Below, piece after piece: positions 22,401 to 35,278 of a stretch of 64,000 nt of DNA (the stretch's first letter is position 1; every line of letters starts with the position of its first letter). Source of the stretch: Panagrolaimus kolymaensis. Lineage: Eukaryota > Nematoda > Chromadorea > Rhabditida > Panagrolaimidae. The notes under the pieces are model-generated. The model searched no databases. It worked only from the letters and a program-made list of their open reading frames with translations, and had not been told where the DNA came from. Location: assembly GCA_028622995.1 (NCBI GenBank), contig JAJQJQ010000006.1:2728001-2792000 (forward strand), written 5' to 3'. Position numbers and translations under genes: made by a program.

Positions 22401-25400
22401 TATTTTATGCGTATTTTATAATCAAAAAATCATTAAAAAAACGACTCCGATTTTCACAGTATTGGTTGGTCACAATGTCTATTAGTTCAAATAATCGCAA
22501 GTTTAATCACGTTTTCTCATTGTCGTTAGCTTTTAGAAAGACAAAGTTTCAGACGATGAATAAAAAATGATTTAATTTTTTATATTTTATGCCCTAAATT
22601 CCATTACCACGTGTAAGAAATTCTTTTCATTGTCTTTTTCCAATTCGACGACATTGGCGGTGGTGGTCCCGGGTTTGTCATCATTCATTCATCCATCATG
22701 AGAGAGAGGATGGGGTCATAAAAGTGTAAAATGTGATGATATTTTGATGAGAAAAAAAATGTTATGACAAATCACAATAAGCAGTTTTTATTTATTTGAT
22801 TGTGTCGTGTATTTTTCCCTTGTTCGCCTCCTTCTTTTTGTCAAATGACCTTTTTGATTTTTCTTTGTACTTTTTTTTGTTCAATGAAACCAAAAATAAA
22901 AAACCGTTTTAGTTAATTTTTTTCTTCGAGGAAAAAAATGAAAAAAATAGAATCACAAAAAAAGGAAGAAATGGTGATGATGACCATTATAGTTCGAAGT
23001 TATTTTTGAATAAATACAATCAGAAACAGTTTTTAATTGATTGAAAATTAGCAAAAAAAAGATGACAGTTTTAAAATTAATATATATCTTCAAAAAGAGG
23101 GTAATACAGTTTAAAAAAATTCAAATATTTCTTTTAACAATGATGTCGCTCCTGCTCAGTTTAAAAACATTTATTTATTTAAAAAGTTCAAATACTTCAA
23201 ATAAACTATTTGCAAGTTGCAACACAGCAAAAAAAAAAAGCCTTCAGTTGTTGTCATAAAAAAATTACTGTTAAAATTACGCTGAAATTTTTTGCAATGC
23301 ATCATGGAATAATTGATCTCAGGTTTTTACAATCAAAAAAAATTTACTTCCATTCAAACTTTCAAGAATAAAAGCGGCTTTAAATTTTATAAGATTATTC
23401 TTTTTTACACACTTTTTTAACTGTTTAAAAGCTTTTTTGCCAACAGTGTTTTAATTCAAGAAATTTACGACATATGTATGTACATTATTTAATGAAATCT
23501 CCCAATATATTTCTAATTCCAAAGCAACAAAATTACCTACATTTTTTTGATTACGACAAAAATTTGACTACGAGTCAATTAAAAACATAAATGTATTTAT
23601 GTTTTAAAAATTATTATCTTCTTCTTTTTTTGCGTCACATCCACTTTTCCTTTTTATACTGTAACGTAGATAAAAAAATTATTAAATTTAAAGAATAATA
23701 AAAAGCTTATGAAAAAGTTTTTTATTTTTATCTGAAAAAAAAAGAATGATTTTATTTTTGCGGAGTATTTTTCCATTTTTTGGATGGCACAAAAGAAAAC
23801 AAAAAGCTTTAATTTTGAGTTCATAAGAGCAGTTCAAAAACATCTTTTTTTGGGGATTACGGTAGATGCAGCGACAGAAGCTTGCGATGGAGGGAAGATT
23901 AGAGACTATTTTAATAATCTCCCGCCAAATAAAAATGCTGACGTAGGCAATAACGCGGTGGCGTTGGTGGCAACGATGGCATTTCGTAATCGTGATTGCA
24001 GCAACTATGTGACCTCTTGCGGTTTGACCCTGTGCAACAAAAAAAAGATGCCCGAACAAAATGATTCAAATATTAAAAAAAGAGCCAAAAAAAGGAGGAG
24101 GTAAAAAAATAAAGAAGGTGACCTCGGCCATTTTACATTGCGATGATGATGCGCGATGCAACCGGCTGGGTATTAGCCCGCGCAAAAAAAAAAAAGAAGG
24201 AATTATTATTCAAAAATGAATGAAGAAGGTAAAGAATGGGACCATCACCATTAACGCCAGGTCAACTTAATAAGTAGCCCTCATCGGAAAAACGATGAAG
24301 AAATTGGCTTAAGAACAACAAAAAAAAGAGGCAAATTATGCAACAAATGTTTCAAAGAAAAAAAAGAAGGAAGAAGAGACAGTCGAGCGCGAAAAAAAAG
24401 AAGATCCGATATTCAAGATATTATTATTTATTTGAATATGAGAGATGAGAAAAAAGGAGAGTGGACGCAGGAATGATGATGAAATAATTCATAATTACAG
24501 GTGGTAGGGAAAAAGTGGCGGTCAGCGCTGTGGCGTCTATCTTTTTTTTCTTCCCAAAAATGATGAGAAGAAAAAAAAGGTAAATGCAAACAAAAAAAGA
24601 TAAAAGGTTGAAACACAAAATCAAAAAAGTGGGGGAAGAAAGAAAACAAATTACGTCACGGCAAAGTAACGATGATGGGACACATTGGTTTTTTTTGAAT
24701 CAGAGACCCGACGAAACCAATAAAAAAAAAATACATGTAAAAGGCTATTAAAAAATTCCTAAAATTTCAATGTCCTTGTATTTGATAAAAATAAACAAAC
24801 AAAAAATTTAAGAGAAAACCTATAAAAGCACACGTTTGTCAAATAAATTTTTTTAAAAGAAAATTAGTTTTTGAACTTTTTTTTGTTTTTGTTGTGGAAA
24901 TATGTTTTTATGGAACACTCACTCATCAACGATATTGGCTACATAAGAAATTTCCAGATTTTTATATTAGTCATTCTTCAATTTTATTGTTCTTTTTTTT
25001 TTATTTCATATAAATTTGATGCATCGAAAGTGGTAGTTAAAATTGGTGATAAAAACAATGAAGAAAGTTGTATTGTTTGGAATAGTTTGTAGTTTGAAGG
25101 TAAAAGTATTTCGTGATTCTGTATGATCTATAAAAAGGATACATATCGAGAACATTTATGGTCAGTTTTTTGTTTTGATATTCTGATGATTTTTATTTTA
25201 TGTGATGAAGTAAAAAAAAGCTTTATTTAATTCTTTTATTTTAAAAACTTAAATAATGTCTGAATTCAGTTTAAAACTTTTTTTTATAATTACCATTCAC
25301 AATTTGGGAAATTTTGCTAATTTCTTAGTTTATTATTTTTTAGATTTTTAAATGTTTTTTATTAATTTTTTCTTTGAATTTTTTTTATTTCTAAAAGAAG

Positions 25401-25858
25401 AAAGTACTGTAGCCTCTAAATAAAACTTTTCCACCTACGAATTTTTTTGCTCTCCATCTTTGGACTATCTTCTTGTTATTTTAAAAATACAATTTTCACC
25501 CACTTCCTTTTCAACTCAAGTTCGTATCTTCCCATATTGCAATTTTTTGTACTTTAAAAAAGTCATTATTACGAAATCGCAAGCTTTTACCTGCTCCATT
25601 CCATTCATGGCAGGCTTTATTGCTCCTTTTTATTTTTTTTCTCTCTCATCTATCTTTTTTTCCTGTAATTATTACCGCAATAAAAGAACGACGAAGAACC
25701 TCACTTTTTTTTTAATGGGTTGTACTTTTTTTTCTTCTTCATACATATCTTTTTATTCTTCCGGGGCGTAAAAAATATAAGAGAGTTACTTTTATTTTCT
25801 TACCCTATTCAACCTAAAATAAAAATGCAACAAACACAGGAAAAGAGGAGAAAGAAAA

Positions 25859-25880
25859 TCTCTCTCTCTCTCTCTCTCTC
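25859..25880 (+). repeat. (TC)11 microsatellite, promoter-like context
   Basis: Eleven TC units followed by CGCCCAAGTATAAAA. The pyrimidine tract plus a TATA-like sequence about 450 bases upstream of the sulfotransferase could be part of its promoter. This is inference. Confidence 0.6.
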
Positions 25881-26332
25881 CGCCCAAGTATAAAAAAAAG
25901 AAGATCGGGTGAATGAATAAAGAAGATGGAAGCCGCAACCAAACTGATGATAGGCGGAGTCCGAAATATGAAATCGTTTAAATCATTTTTTTACGTATGC
26001 GTATATAAAAGGGGTTACATTTATCGGAATTTGAGATACAGAGATGTCATTAGTTTAAAAAATGTTGTAAGCCTCTTCAAAAAAAAAATTTAGCTCAAAA
26101 AAAGTTAGTTTGAGTTTGAAGAGCTTTTTCATCATATTTTTTATATCGTATGCTTTTTTAATTTAATTTTAATTTCGTCTCGCGATAAAATAATTTATTT
26201 TGAATTCAAACATTTTAATAAATTACTAATTTAAATTTTTTTTATAGTTTTCAGAAATTTGAAACTCAAACTTTAAATAATCAAAAAATAAATATTAAAA
26301 GCTCATATCCAACCAGTTTTAAACAAGCCAGA

Positions 26333-28449
26333 ATGGTACTTGGACGTACCCCATCTCGAATATTAATGTTGAATGGGGATGAAAATGAATTTCCATCACT
26401 TTCACTTTTACATCCAACTCCACCATGTACACCATTTGCCCAAACTCCAATATTTATAAGACAATTTACATTTAATGATGGAAAAATGCCTGATGCTACT
26501 GTATTTCAACCTGAAGGACATCCTAAACAAGCGATAATTGATGGAGAAGTATGGCCACCTATTTTTAAAACAGAATTTGTTCGATCTGCTAAAATGTTGG
26601 AGCCCCGAAATGATGATGTTTTTGTTTGCACTTATCCTAAATGTGGTACAACTTGGATTCAACATATTTGTTCTCAATTGTTATTAGATAATTATGGGCC
26701 TGGAAAGGGAAAAGGTAAATATTTAAATTTTTGGCTAATAATAAAAATGCGGTTTAAAATAGCTTTGTTGCTTTCTAAAAAATATGACACAGTTTTTACC
26801 TTTTTTTTGCTTTCATGGTTGTAAATCATCGCTTTTTAATAATACTAACATGAAAAACATCCTATTATTAATTAAATTAAAGTTGCAGAATTAAGTATGA
26901 CTTCTCCCATGATTGAAAGAATGGGAGCCAAATATGCTGATGAACTTCAATTCCCCCGACTTCTTAAAACTCATTTCGCATATTTCAATTGTCCTAAATC
27001 TCAAACAGCTAAATACATTTTTGCTGTAAGAAATCCCAAAGATTGTCTCGTCAGTTATTATTTTCATAATAAAAATTTCAAAATTTATGATTGGCCTCAA
27101 GGTGATTTTGATACCTTTTTTGAACTTTTCATCAGCGGCCAACTTGCATTTGGTGATTATTTTGATCATTTAATTTCATGGCAAGAACATATGCATGATG
27201 AAAATGTGTTATTTTTAAAATATGAAGACATGATGGAAGATTTGGAAGCTGCGGTGAAAAAAATTGGTAATTTCATTGGTGGACGAGCAGCCGAACAGGT
27301 TAATGACCCAAATAGCTTGGATCGAATTGTTGAAGAAAGTAAAATTGATTCAATGAAAAAGAATCAAGAGCGATGGTTTCCCGGATCAATTTTGTAAGTT
27401 TTTATTTTTCATTATTTTTTTGTTAAACAAAAGCCATTTAAAAAATTGAGTTTATCGCAGCCACATAAAAAAGCAGCCAATTGCATGGATCTTTTTACCG
27501 TTTTTTTTTCGCGCCAAATACTTACATGTCTTTGTTTTTGCTTGATTTTGACTTTCAATGATGCCACCTTTTTTATGAGAGAAAATACATATGTAAGAAA
27601 TAAATGCACGTGCGCATTGGAATGGCGCCAAATCGGTCATCGTCATCCTTCATAGTCGCTTTTGAAGGATATGTCATTGACAAAATCTCTTTTATCCTTT
27701 CAACTAAAAACAAAAAAGATTCCAACTTGTTTTTTGCTTTTTTGGTCTTTCGAACACGCGAAAAACTATTTAAAGTTATTTTTTCTCGGAACAAAAAAAT
27801 GATGAATGAAAAATTTAATCATTCATGGCCGTTGTTGCTGCAAAACCCAAAAAGAAAAAGACTAAAGATTTTCTAATAAATTTATATATTTTTGATTTTT
27901 ATTTTTTTTTCTATTTTTAGGCGAAAACAAACATTCATTCGCAAAGGTGGTTCACGAGATTGGAAGAATTACTTTAGTAAGGAACAATCAGATCGAATGG
28001 ATGCTGTATTCCGCACTAGACTTGCTGGAACTGAAGCAGAAAAATGGTGGAAATATGAAATGTCTTGGAATGAATTATTACCAGAAATAATGCTTACAGA
28101 AGCAGAAAACTCTGATGAAGGCTTTAATTCCTTGGATGATACCGATGATCTTCCACCATCAGTTTCTCGTCGACCATCCAATGCTAATATTTTGGCTGTT
28201 TATAAACCCGTCGTTCGTCGAGATTCCTTCCAATCTTTTGCAACTTATGGAAGTGCATGGACTCGTTCAAGAACTTCATCATTTAGTTCTCAAGCTTCTT
28301 CTCATTCACCACCTGTTGTTGTTTGTGAAGCTCAACAACAAGAACAATCAAAACCAGAGCCGCAACAACCTAAACCAAAAGATTTACTATTAGCTGTTCG
28401 AAGACTCAGTAAAAAAGAAAAGAAAGCAAGAAGTCGAAGATTTGGTTAA
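26333..28449 (+). CDS. Cytosolic sulfotransferase, nematode SSU-1-like
   Basis: Transfers sulfate from PAPS to a hydroxyl group of a small molecule. Three exons (26333-26714, 26889-27393, 27921-28449) join to 471 residues. Seen: the 5'-phosphosulfate loop [11 protein letters not shown] (about 100-110), catalytic histidine in LLKTHFAYF, the 3'-phosphate motif with R and S in [15 protein letters not shown], and the C-terminal motif [12 protein letters not shown], where the usual glycine of GDWKN is arginine. The typical SULT is near 300 residues; here about 70 extra residues precede the domain and a Ser/Gln/Lys-rich tail of about 130 follows, ending [13 protein letters not shown]. elegans SSU-1, acting in sensory neurons, is the natural comparison, but orthology is not proven. 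It stands alone between two long gene-free regions, suggesting extensive regulatory DNA. Confidence 0.9.
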
Positions 28450-31400
28450 AAAGTTTAAGCTAATTCCTAGAAGTTTTATTTTGTTGTTATTGTTGAACTT
28501 TTCGTATAATGAGAAAATATGTATACTCCAAGAGTCTTTCTTTCCACCCAAATTTTGCTTGCAGTTAGTAAAGCATCAAAAAAATCTATCAATCCCTTTT
28601 TCATTGTTTATATTTATTTTTTCAATGTTCCTTCAGTTTTCGATTTTGCTTATAATTGCTTTTTTTTTAAATAAGGGTAATTTACTTTTTGATTATTGGT
28701 AAGAATTTCATTTTTTATTTGGCGCAAATTGTGCTTTTTCTCAAATTATTCCCAGATACTCTCCTTCCTAAAAATTGTTTTCTTTCTCTCATTCATTCTC
28801 CTGACTTTATAAAAAAACATGGTAAACCACTTATTCTCCTTTATATCCTAAAAATATCAGCTACATATCATTGTTGTTATTTACATATTTATTCTCGTTT
28901 CCTCATCATCATATCCGCCATATCCATAAATACATATAATATCTATTATCTTTTTTTTTCTAGCTTTATTTACTTTTACTTTTTGCTTTCTTAAAATTAT
29001 TAAATTTTTATTTTACCTTTTTAATTGTTAATTATCTTATTTGTTTGTATGTTTTTTTCTAAAGTTTTAAAGAATTATATACTCATTATCCAATATACAT
29101 TTTTGTTGATTGATAAATATTTTTTGGTTTGTTTTTGTAAATAAATTTAATTTTAATTTGATTTTTAAAAAGTTGGAATTTTCACGTTTTTGACAACACC
29201 AAAAAATAAATGCAAATTGCAACGTCTTCTTTGTTCATTTTTTGAAAGTTCACAACTTTGCTCAATCATTAAAAAGCGATTGCTAAATTGAAAAAAATAT
29301 TTGGTGGCATGGCTCTGGTCTTGACCTTGCTTTTACAGATGGTAAAGGTAACCGAACTTGACACAATATTTGTGAGTCAATCCCTTAACCAACTGCGCCA
29401 TGTCACACCAATTCGATATGTCTGTGAAAGCGGATGAAAAGGAATGTGCGCTTCTCTTTCATTTAACTGAGAGAAGTATGCTTATTTATTTTTATTCGCC
29501 AAAAGTTTGCTTCAAATCATGTCTTAGTAATTTTTTAGTAATTGTGAAAAAATAGGGGGAAATTATCTTGTTTTTTTTCTTCTGAGATTTCATCCATTTT
29601 ATAGTTTTTTTCTTTGATACAATTAATTTCAAGGAATACAAAAGTTCATAAAAACAGTAAATAATTTCCAAATATTTTTTTTGATTAAAAAATGATTTAT
29701 TAAATTCCTTGAAAAAAAGAATAATCACACTTTTTTGTGGAAAATTTTTTATCACAATCAACAATCCAATAATTACACAAAAAGTGTAAATTTTTTCTAA
29801 TGAATCTTTTGTAAAATTTGTCAATGAAATGCACGAGTCAAATGTGTAAAAACAACAATCGAAAAAAAAAGGAATGTTTTCGCTATTTTTGCAAACAAAA
29901 AGAAAAAATAATACGTATAAAAGTAATGTGTTTTGATATTCAAAAACAGGAAATCACTACTGTTTTTGGATATTTTTAATTTCAAAAGTGTAGTGTAAAA
30001 AGTAAGAAAAAAAATATGTAGTAACGTTAAAAAAATTTAAAAGAAAGAAATGAGGGAAAGTAAATATTAATTTTTAGATACATTATAACCTTTAAAAAAA
30101 GCTTGTCTTTTCTAATAAAAAAAGTTTGAGATTTGAAAATTATTATCAAAAGTTACAGTTATTCTTCTTCCATTTTTACTAAATTCAGCAAACAATTGAT
30201 CCAATGTTTTTACTTATAAACCTAATATTATGACGAATGAAATAATTTTTAAATATGTCATAAGCTTGCTTTCTAAGTTTGCAAAGAAATGGAAAAATGC
30301 AGAGATTTCTAATTTTTTTATATTATAGAGTATTTTTAAAAGGAAATTTGAATGTTAGTTTTTGTGTCGATGAATACTTTGATACAGTTTTCAAAATTTC
30401 GTACTATTAAATTCAAATTAGATATTAGCTATTTTTAATATTATCAAAACCAATTTTAAAATAATGTTTCCACTTTTCGTAATCTTTTAAATCATTTAAA
30501 TAAAATCAAAATTACACATACGCCTTGCCTTTGTTAAGCGTAGGTGTATTATGTATGCAACAGATCTCTAAAACGTAATTTTCGTCGTATCAATCAAAAC
30601 AATTAAATTTAAAAAAAACACGCACACAAAAGAAGAAGAAAATGAATAATTTGTTTTATGTCATTTCCCTTTATTATTTCTTTTTCTCACAAAAGCAATT
30701 ATTTTGTTCTGTTCAAGCTCATTAAAACTAAATTTTTTACAGTTAAAAAAATTGAAAACAATTTACTTTTAAAATAACAAAGAAAACGATATTCCAAAGA
30801 ACACAAATGTGCGTGTTTTTATTTTATTTATCGCGAATTAAAGCGATGACGACAAAAACCAAGAACTCCGAATTAAATGATTTTGGAAACAAGATGCAAT
30901 GATTTTGGGTTTTTACATACCCCAAATTATTGAACAAAAAAGGTCGCCTTTTTGGTAACTTTATTCGGTTAAGATCATGAGCACCCAGTTTTGGATGGAT
31001 ATTTTATTTGATTTTACGACGTCATCAAACAAAAAAAAATAAAATCATGTGAAAAAGGGTGAACAGAGGAAATTCAGTTTTGAAAACAAATTCATTGCAA
31101 AATTTTTAATTAAAATATGTACGTGTAAATTTATTGGAGAAAGTATATATTAGCCTTTTCATATGCATTTTTTATTTTGGAAATGAATTCATTATTAAAA
31201 GCTCGGTTTGTGCAAGTGACAGCTTCAAGAACATATTATAGCCTCCAAACTTAAAAAGTAAATAGTGTCATAGTTTGCTTAACTTCCTTTAAAAAAAGTC
31301 CTGCATAAACGTCTCAATCATTTATGATACAGTTTCCAAAAAATTATCTTACCAAATTTATTATTGCATACAAAGTTTGTATTTAAAAAAAAACTCTCTA

Positions 31401-32914
31401 TCTTATGACCCATAAATAATAATAAGTCATCCACCCATTTAACTCTCCGGAAATCAACGTAAAAAAAACTATTCAACTTTTTTTATCCGATAATTGTTTT
31501 GCAATAATTTAAGTATGATGGTTAAAATAATTTATTTTTTAGAATAAAAAAAGTAACAAAATTTGCAACAACAAAAAAATTCTTTTAACAATAATTATGA
31601 AAGCTTTAATAATTTGGATATAAAAATAGTATTTGAGTCGTCTGCTTGCTTCTCATGCTACTATAAACTTGTGGGATAATAATGAAGAAGTTTCGAGAGA
31701 AGGGAAAAGCAAAGTGAAATCCTTACTATTACAACAAAGCTAAACTTTACAACAATAAAAAATATAATTTATGAATAAGACGTCGAATCAGGTTGTTGAG
31801 CAAAAAAGGATTGCCACGCGCTATCATTGACTAAAACTTTTCTTGATAAATGTACATACATACAAGCAGCAGCTACTTATGAAATTCTAAATTATGGTAT
31901 GCGCATTTGATCACAGCAGTATGCATTAAAAAAAACCATTTTATTTTTTTATTCCTTTCAAAATCCATTTCTATTGAGCAAAATTGCAAACTGTCAAAAA
32001 ACTCAACAAAGAACGCAAACATGTTAGGCTCATACCTTTAGCTTTAAAGTTGCAAATATTTATTTTTTGTAGTATCATTTTCATGTTCATATCCTGTGGT
32101 TGAATGGGAAAAAAAGATAATAAAAAACACTACGTAATTAAATAATTGAAATAGGTGGTGGTAGTTCATTAAAATTAAAATTTTGTGTAGGTAGCAAAAA
32201 GGAAGAAGAAAATGAAGAAAAAAAAGTTAAATGACTTCAAATAGTTTTTACGTTTTTTGTTGTTGTTTTTCTCATAAAAGTAAAAGTCCAAAAGAATAAA
32301 ATATGTTTAAAAAACATTTAGATCAAAGTACATATAGTTGTTGAGCAAATACATAGTACGGTAAATGCATGCTTATCAAATTTAATTAATAGGTACGTAA
32401 ATTTTCCAGAGATTGCATTTTTTTATTTATTCTTTTCCATGCTAAAACAGAAAATTTCGTTTTCTATCAAAAAGATAAGGATGATTTCATAAAACTAAAA
32501 TGAAGAGCTTGCAAAAAGAAAATTTTGTGTTGTTCAATATCGATGCCATCATCTGTCTTTTTTTTTTTGAACTTTGTAAGCTAATCATCGTCAGAATGGA
32601 CAACCTAAAACCTTGGCATGCTGTATCGCGCTCGCCACTGCTTTCTCTCGCTCTCGCGTTTTTTTGACTTTTATCATTTTTCCTTCATCTTTTTCATTTT
32701 CAATGTGTTTGATTGATTTACATTACGTTTTCCTAAATATTTATTTTTTATCTAATCAAGAAAAATTGAAATATCTCATTCCATCAAAGCTATGCCATTA
32801 TCTTAGTAACATGGCGTCGTGTTTTTTCGTGAAAATTTACATTGTTTGATTTTATAAGGTTTCTCAGTTTCGTAATAACGAATATCATTTTTAGGTTGTT
32901 GAACTGAAAGTACT
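28450..32914. other. 4.5-kb gene-free region
   Basis: No gene supported on either strand. It carries the 3' untranslated DNA of the sulfotransferase at its left end, a tRNA-like element at 29303-29409, a few more plus-strand CAGTT motifs, and promoter DNA of the tandem gene pair at its right end. The segment GGCATGCTGTATCG near 32617 recurs upstream of the second paralogue. Confidence 0.55.
29303..29409 (-). ncRNA. tRNA-derived SINE or tRNA-like Pol III element
   Basis: On the minus strand the A box TGGCGCAGTTGG (29389-29400) and a B-box-like GTTCGGTTACC (29347-29357) are spaced as in tRNA genes. The terminal bases GGTGTGACATGG can pair with CCATGCCACC at the other end, beyond the normal tRNA 3' side. 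Anticodon and T stems are poor, so it is not a standard tRNA. It could be a tRNA pseudogene, a short SINE or a Pol III noncoding RNA. Confidence 0.5.
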
Positions 32915-34051
32915 ATGGCTTCAAATGATGAAAATGATCCTCCTCCATCAAAAGTTTCAAAATTAGCTGAAATGTTTGAGAGACGCGTGATAAAACAAGT
33001 ATCGAAAGTTTCAGAATTAGCTCAAATGTTTGAAAAACGTGCAAAACAACAAAATCGTCAAGCTCCAAATAATCGAACAAAAAGCTGTTATGTTAAATCC
33101 GTGAAACGAAATCGAATGGAAAATGGGATGCTAAATAAGTCAGTTGGGTTAGAAAGAAAGCAACGACAACATTATCGATCTCGTTCTTTGGTAAAAAATG
33201 TAAAGGCTAATGATGTTGCTGCTGCTGCCGATACTGGAAACGTTGAAGAAAACCATGTTGTTGAAGAAAATGAAACGGTTGTAAAGGTAAATATTTATTT
33301 ATGTCTTTTAGCCATTAACATCTTAAGCTGCTTTATTTTACTAAAAATACTTCTCTTTTTAGCCTTCATTAACTTCTATTGATCATCTTCATTATTTCCA
33401 AACTGGTCAATGGCGTACATCCGATGGTAAAGTGTTTTCCTTGGATGAATTACAAGAAAAACTTGATCTTACTGGTTCTTTATTCATCAAACCTCTGGCG
33501 CCATCACAATCGATTTCAACATTACTTCCAAAAGTTTCTTCATGTTCTCTTATTGAATTGACCTTGCATAATCAAACAATAACTTTTGGAGAATTCAAGA
33601 CGTTAACAGAAGCTGGAACTATTAGAAAAGTTAAATTTCTTGCTGTAATCATTAAAGATGAAGATGGTGCTCTGGTTACGTTCGACAAAATTATGAAAGA
33701 ATTGTCACTGATTGAAACTATTACCTAGTAAGTTACTCTTTAAGCTATTTATACAATTTCGTGGTTTCTTTTAGCGGCGTCGTGAGCACCAAAGACAACT
33801 ATAGTGTTACTCTTGAAACAGCTGATCTTCTATGTGAATTGCCAGTGTTCGAAAACCTTCAAAGTTTTGAATTGTTCCACATTCCTCGATGGTTTGATAT
33901 CGCATCGTTCTGTAACTTTATGAAGAACCATTCACGTGCTCAATATGACCTACGTTTTGTTTTGGATTCAAGTCTCAATCGAAGTAAAATCAAGTCTATG
34001 ATTCAATCCTGTACTTTCTTAGATCGACTTCCTGCAATCAACTTTAAATAA
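32915..34051 (+). CDS. Unrecognised protein, tandem paralogue A
   Basis: Function not recognised. Three exons (32915-33286, 33363-33727, 33775-34051) join to 337 residues. Exon 1 codes for a basic region with two related units (VSKLAEMFERR and VSELAQMFEKR) and the block NRTKSCYVKS. Exons 2-3 code for a compact domain with FSLDELQEKLDLTGSLFIKP, LAVIIKDEDGALVTFDKIM and, near the end, RWFDIASFC and SCTFLDRLPAINF. No signal peptide, membrane segment or catalytic motif is evident. The leucine-rich, F-box-associated-like look of the C-terminal half is only an impression. A paralogue lies 1.2 kb downstream with the same exon phases. The acceptor TTTTTAG ending at 32894, 20 bases before ATG, suggests trans-splicing or a 5' UTR intron. 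AATAAA at 34168. Confidence 0.82.
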
Positions 34052-35278
34052 TTCTCTTATAACTTTGTTGTTGTTTTTTTATTCTTTTCTTCTATGTACT
34101 AGCTTATCTTTGTATTAGTTTGAATACTTTTCTTTTTGATTCTTTTTTTGCAATTAACTGTTTATAAAATAAAGTGCATTTCTTTTTTCTTGGATGATTT
34201 TTGTGGCATATTTGGTCAATAAATCTACGTATACGTCATACATGGGCACGATAGGAGGCAAATTTTCGAAATTTATCGCTACATAATTAGTAGCAAAGGT
34301 TCTCCCCTATTGTTTTTTTCAAAAAAAAATTTCTTAAATTTTCATAAGTACCACATCGAATTTTTTTTTCTATTAGATTTCTCCAATTTTGCGCTACATA
34401 ACCCAAAATCGTTGCGCTACGCGCTACATAGCGGAGGACAATCCTCCAAAATCCTCCGGTTTGCCCATGTATGGTATACGTACATATGATGCACTAATTT
34501 AAGACGCCCTTACGCTTAATACACCAAACCTTCTAAGTAGCATGTGCAAATTGTTATAAAAGTATGCCGGAATTACTCCTTTTAACTCTTTATTTCATCC
34601 TATTTCTAAGTTATAAACCCAATATGAGCATCTGAAATTATCCTTGATGACCAAAAATCCAAAACCAATTTTAGATATGATGACTAATCAAGTTGCTTCG
34701 ACGGTTAAAGATGATTTGGTTATTCATACTCTTTTCAGCGACCCTGTTTTCAATAAATAAAAATAACATATGTAAGTGGAGATAATTTTGTTTAGTTTTT
34801 GGACATATTAATTTTTTAAAGAAATCCTTTAAGTTGAAGACTGTTTTCTAGAATTATTCATCGTGTTCAAAAGTTTTATCATTATTTTACATCCAGAAAA
34901 ATAAAATAGCTAATATCAATTTCATCGTTTGCTATTGCTTTCCCCAAACACGAGTCCCATCTTGAATTTGGCATACTGTATCTCGTTCGCCATCATTTCA
35001 CCGCTTCAATTTATTTCAATGTCTTTCACTTTCTCATTCTTCATTTCATTCATCCGTTTCGATTGTGACCTGCCGAAATTAACATTTTATTTTCTAAATA
35101 TTCAATTTTTAATTATCCGAGTATGAAAAAATATAATCTTTCATTCCAACAAAAGGTTTCGTTTATTTTAGTAACCTTCGCGCCTTGCTTTTCCGTGAAA
35201 TTTACATTCCTTATTTTTATATGTTAGTGAATTTCATAAACATTGATATCATTTTTAGGTCGTTGAACTAAAAACACT
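34052..35278. other. Spacer between tandem paralogues
   Basis: Contains the poly(A) signal of paralogue A (34168), a 237-bp MITE (34237-34473) and, from about 34.92 kb, a promoter segment resembling the one upstream of paralogue A (GGCATACTGTATCTCG against GGCATGCTGTATCGCG). Confidence 0.6.
34237..34473 (+). mobile_element. Small hAT-type MITE, 237 bp
   Basis: Terminal inverted repeats CATACATGGGCA/TGCCCATGTATG flanked on both sides by the 8-base sequence GTATACGT (34229-34236 and 34474-34481), read as a target-site duplication. The interior is noncoding and repeats GCTACATA several times. It inserted between the two tandem genes, after or during their duplication. Confidence 0.82.

Larger units (their letters stand above)
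15670..25275 (+). repeat. Field of same-strand CAGTTW motifs
   Basis: The pentamer CAGTT, usually extended as CAGTTTT, CAGTTTA or CAGTTAA, occurs about 50 times on the plus strand between 16.4 and 23.3 kb by eye count, whereas its complement AACTG occurs about once there. Base composition alone predicts roughly six. Copies are irregularly spaced, mostly 30-300 bases apart, with diverged flanks, so this is not a tandem repeat. Examples start near 16492, 17905, 18665, 20105, 20746, 21690, 22036, 23107 and 25266. Function unknown. Confidence 0.7.
15353..26332. other. 11-kb gene-free, AT-rich block
   Basis: No spliced gene with coding character could be built on either strand. Long frames seen here are low-complexity, antisense to homopolymer runs, or lie in a GC-rich transposon. 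The block holds a strand-biased short motif, a long hairpin (17143-17318), a structured patch (18173-18290), a Helitron with an inserted MITE (about 19030-19577), a somewhat less AT-rich stretch (23.8-24.7 kb) and a (TC)11 run. It may contain promoters for the divergent neighbours (Eco1 to the left, sulfotransferase to the right) or a noncoding transcript. Confidence 0.6.

Noticed and set aside
23784..24104. 106-residue open frame on the plus strand with some ordinary composition
   Set aside because: No neighbouring exons, no recognisable motif, ends in a low-complexity KKRAKKRRR tail. The patch is merely less AT-rich than its surroundings.
15670..25275. Reading the CAGTTW field as recursive or cryptic 3' splice sites
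   Set aside because: Most copies lack a pyrimidine tract and none is followed by a GTAAGT-like donor; no exons are found.
29492..29824. 110-residue minus-strand frame
   Set aside because: Low-complexity F/K/I-rich translation of AT-rich DNA without splice or domain support.
30515..30550. Imperfect hairpin (ACACATACGCC with GCGTAGGTGT)
   Set aside because: Stem of about 11-12 pairs only, too short for a miRNA precursor and easily due to chance.
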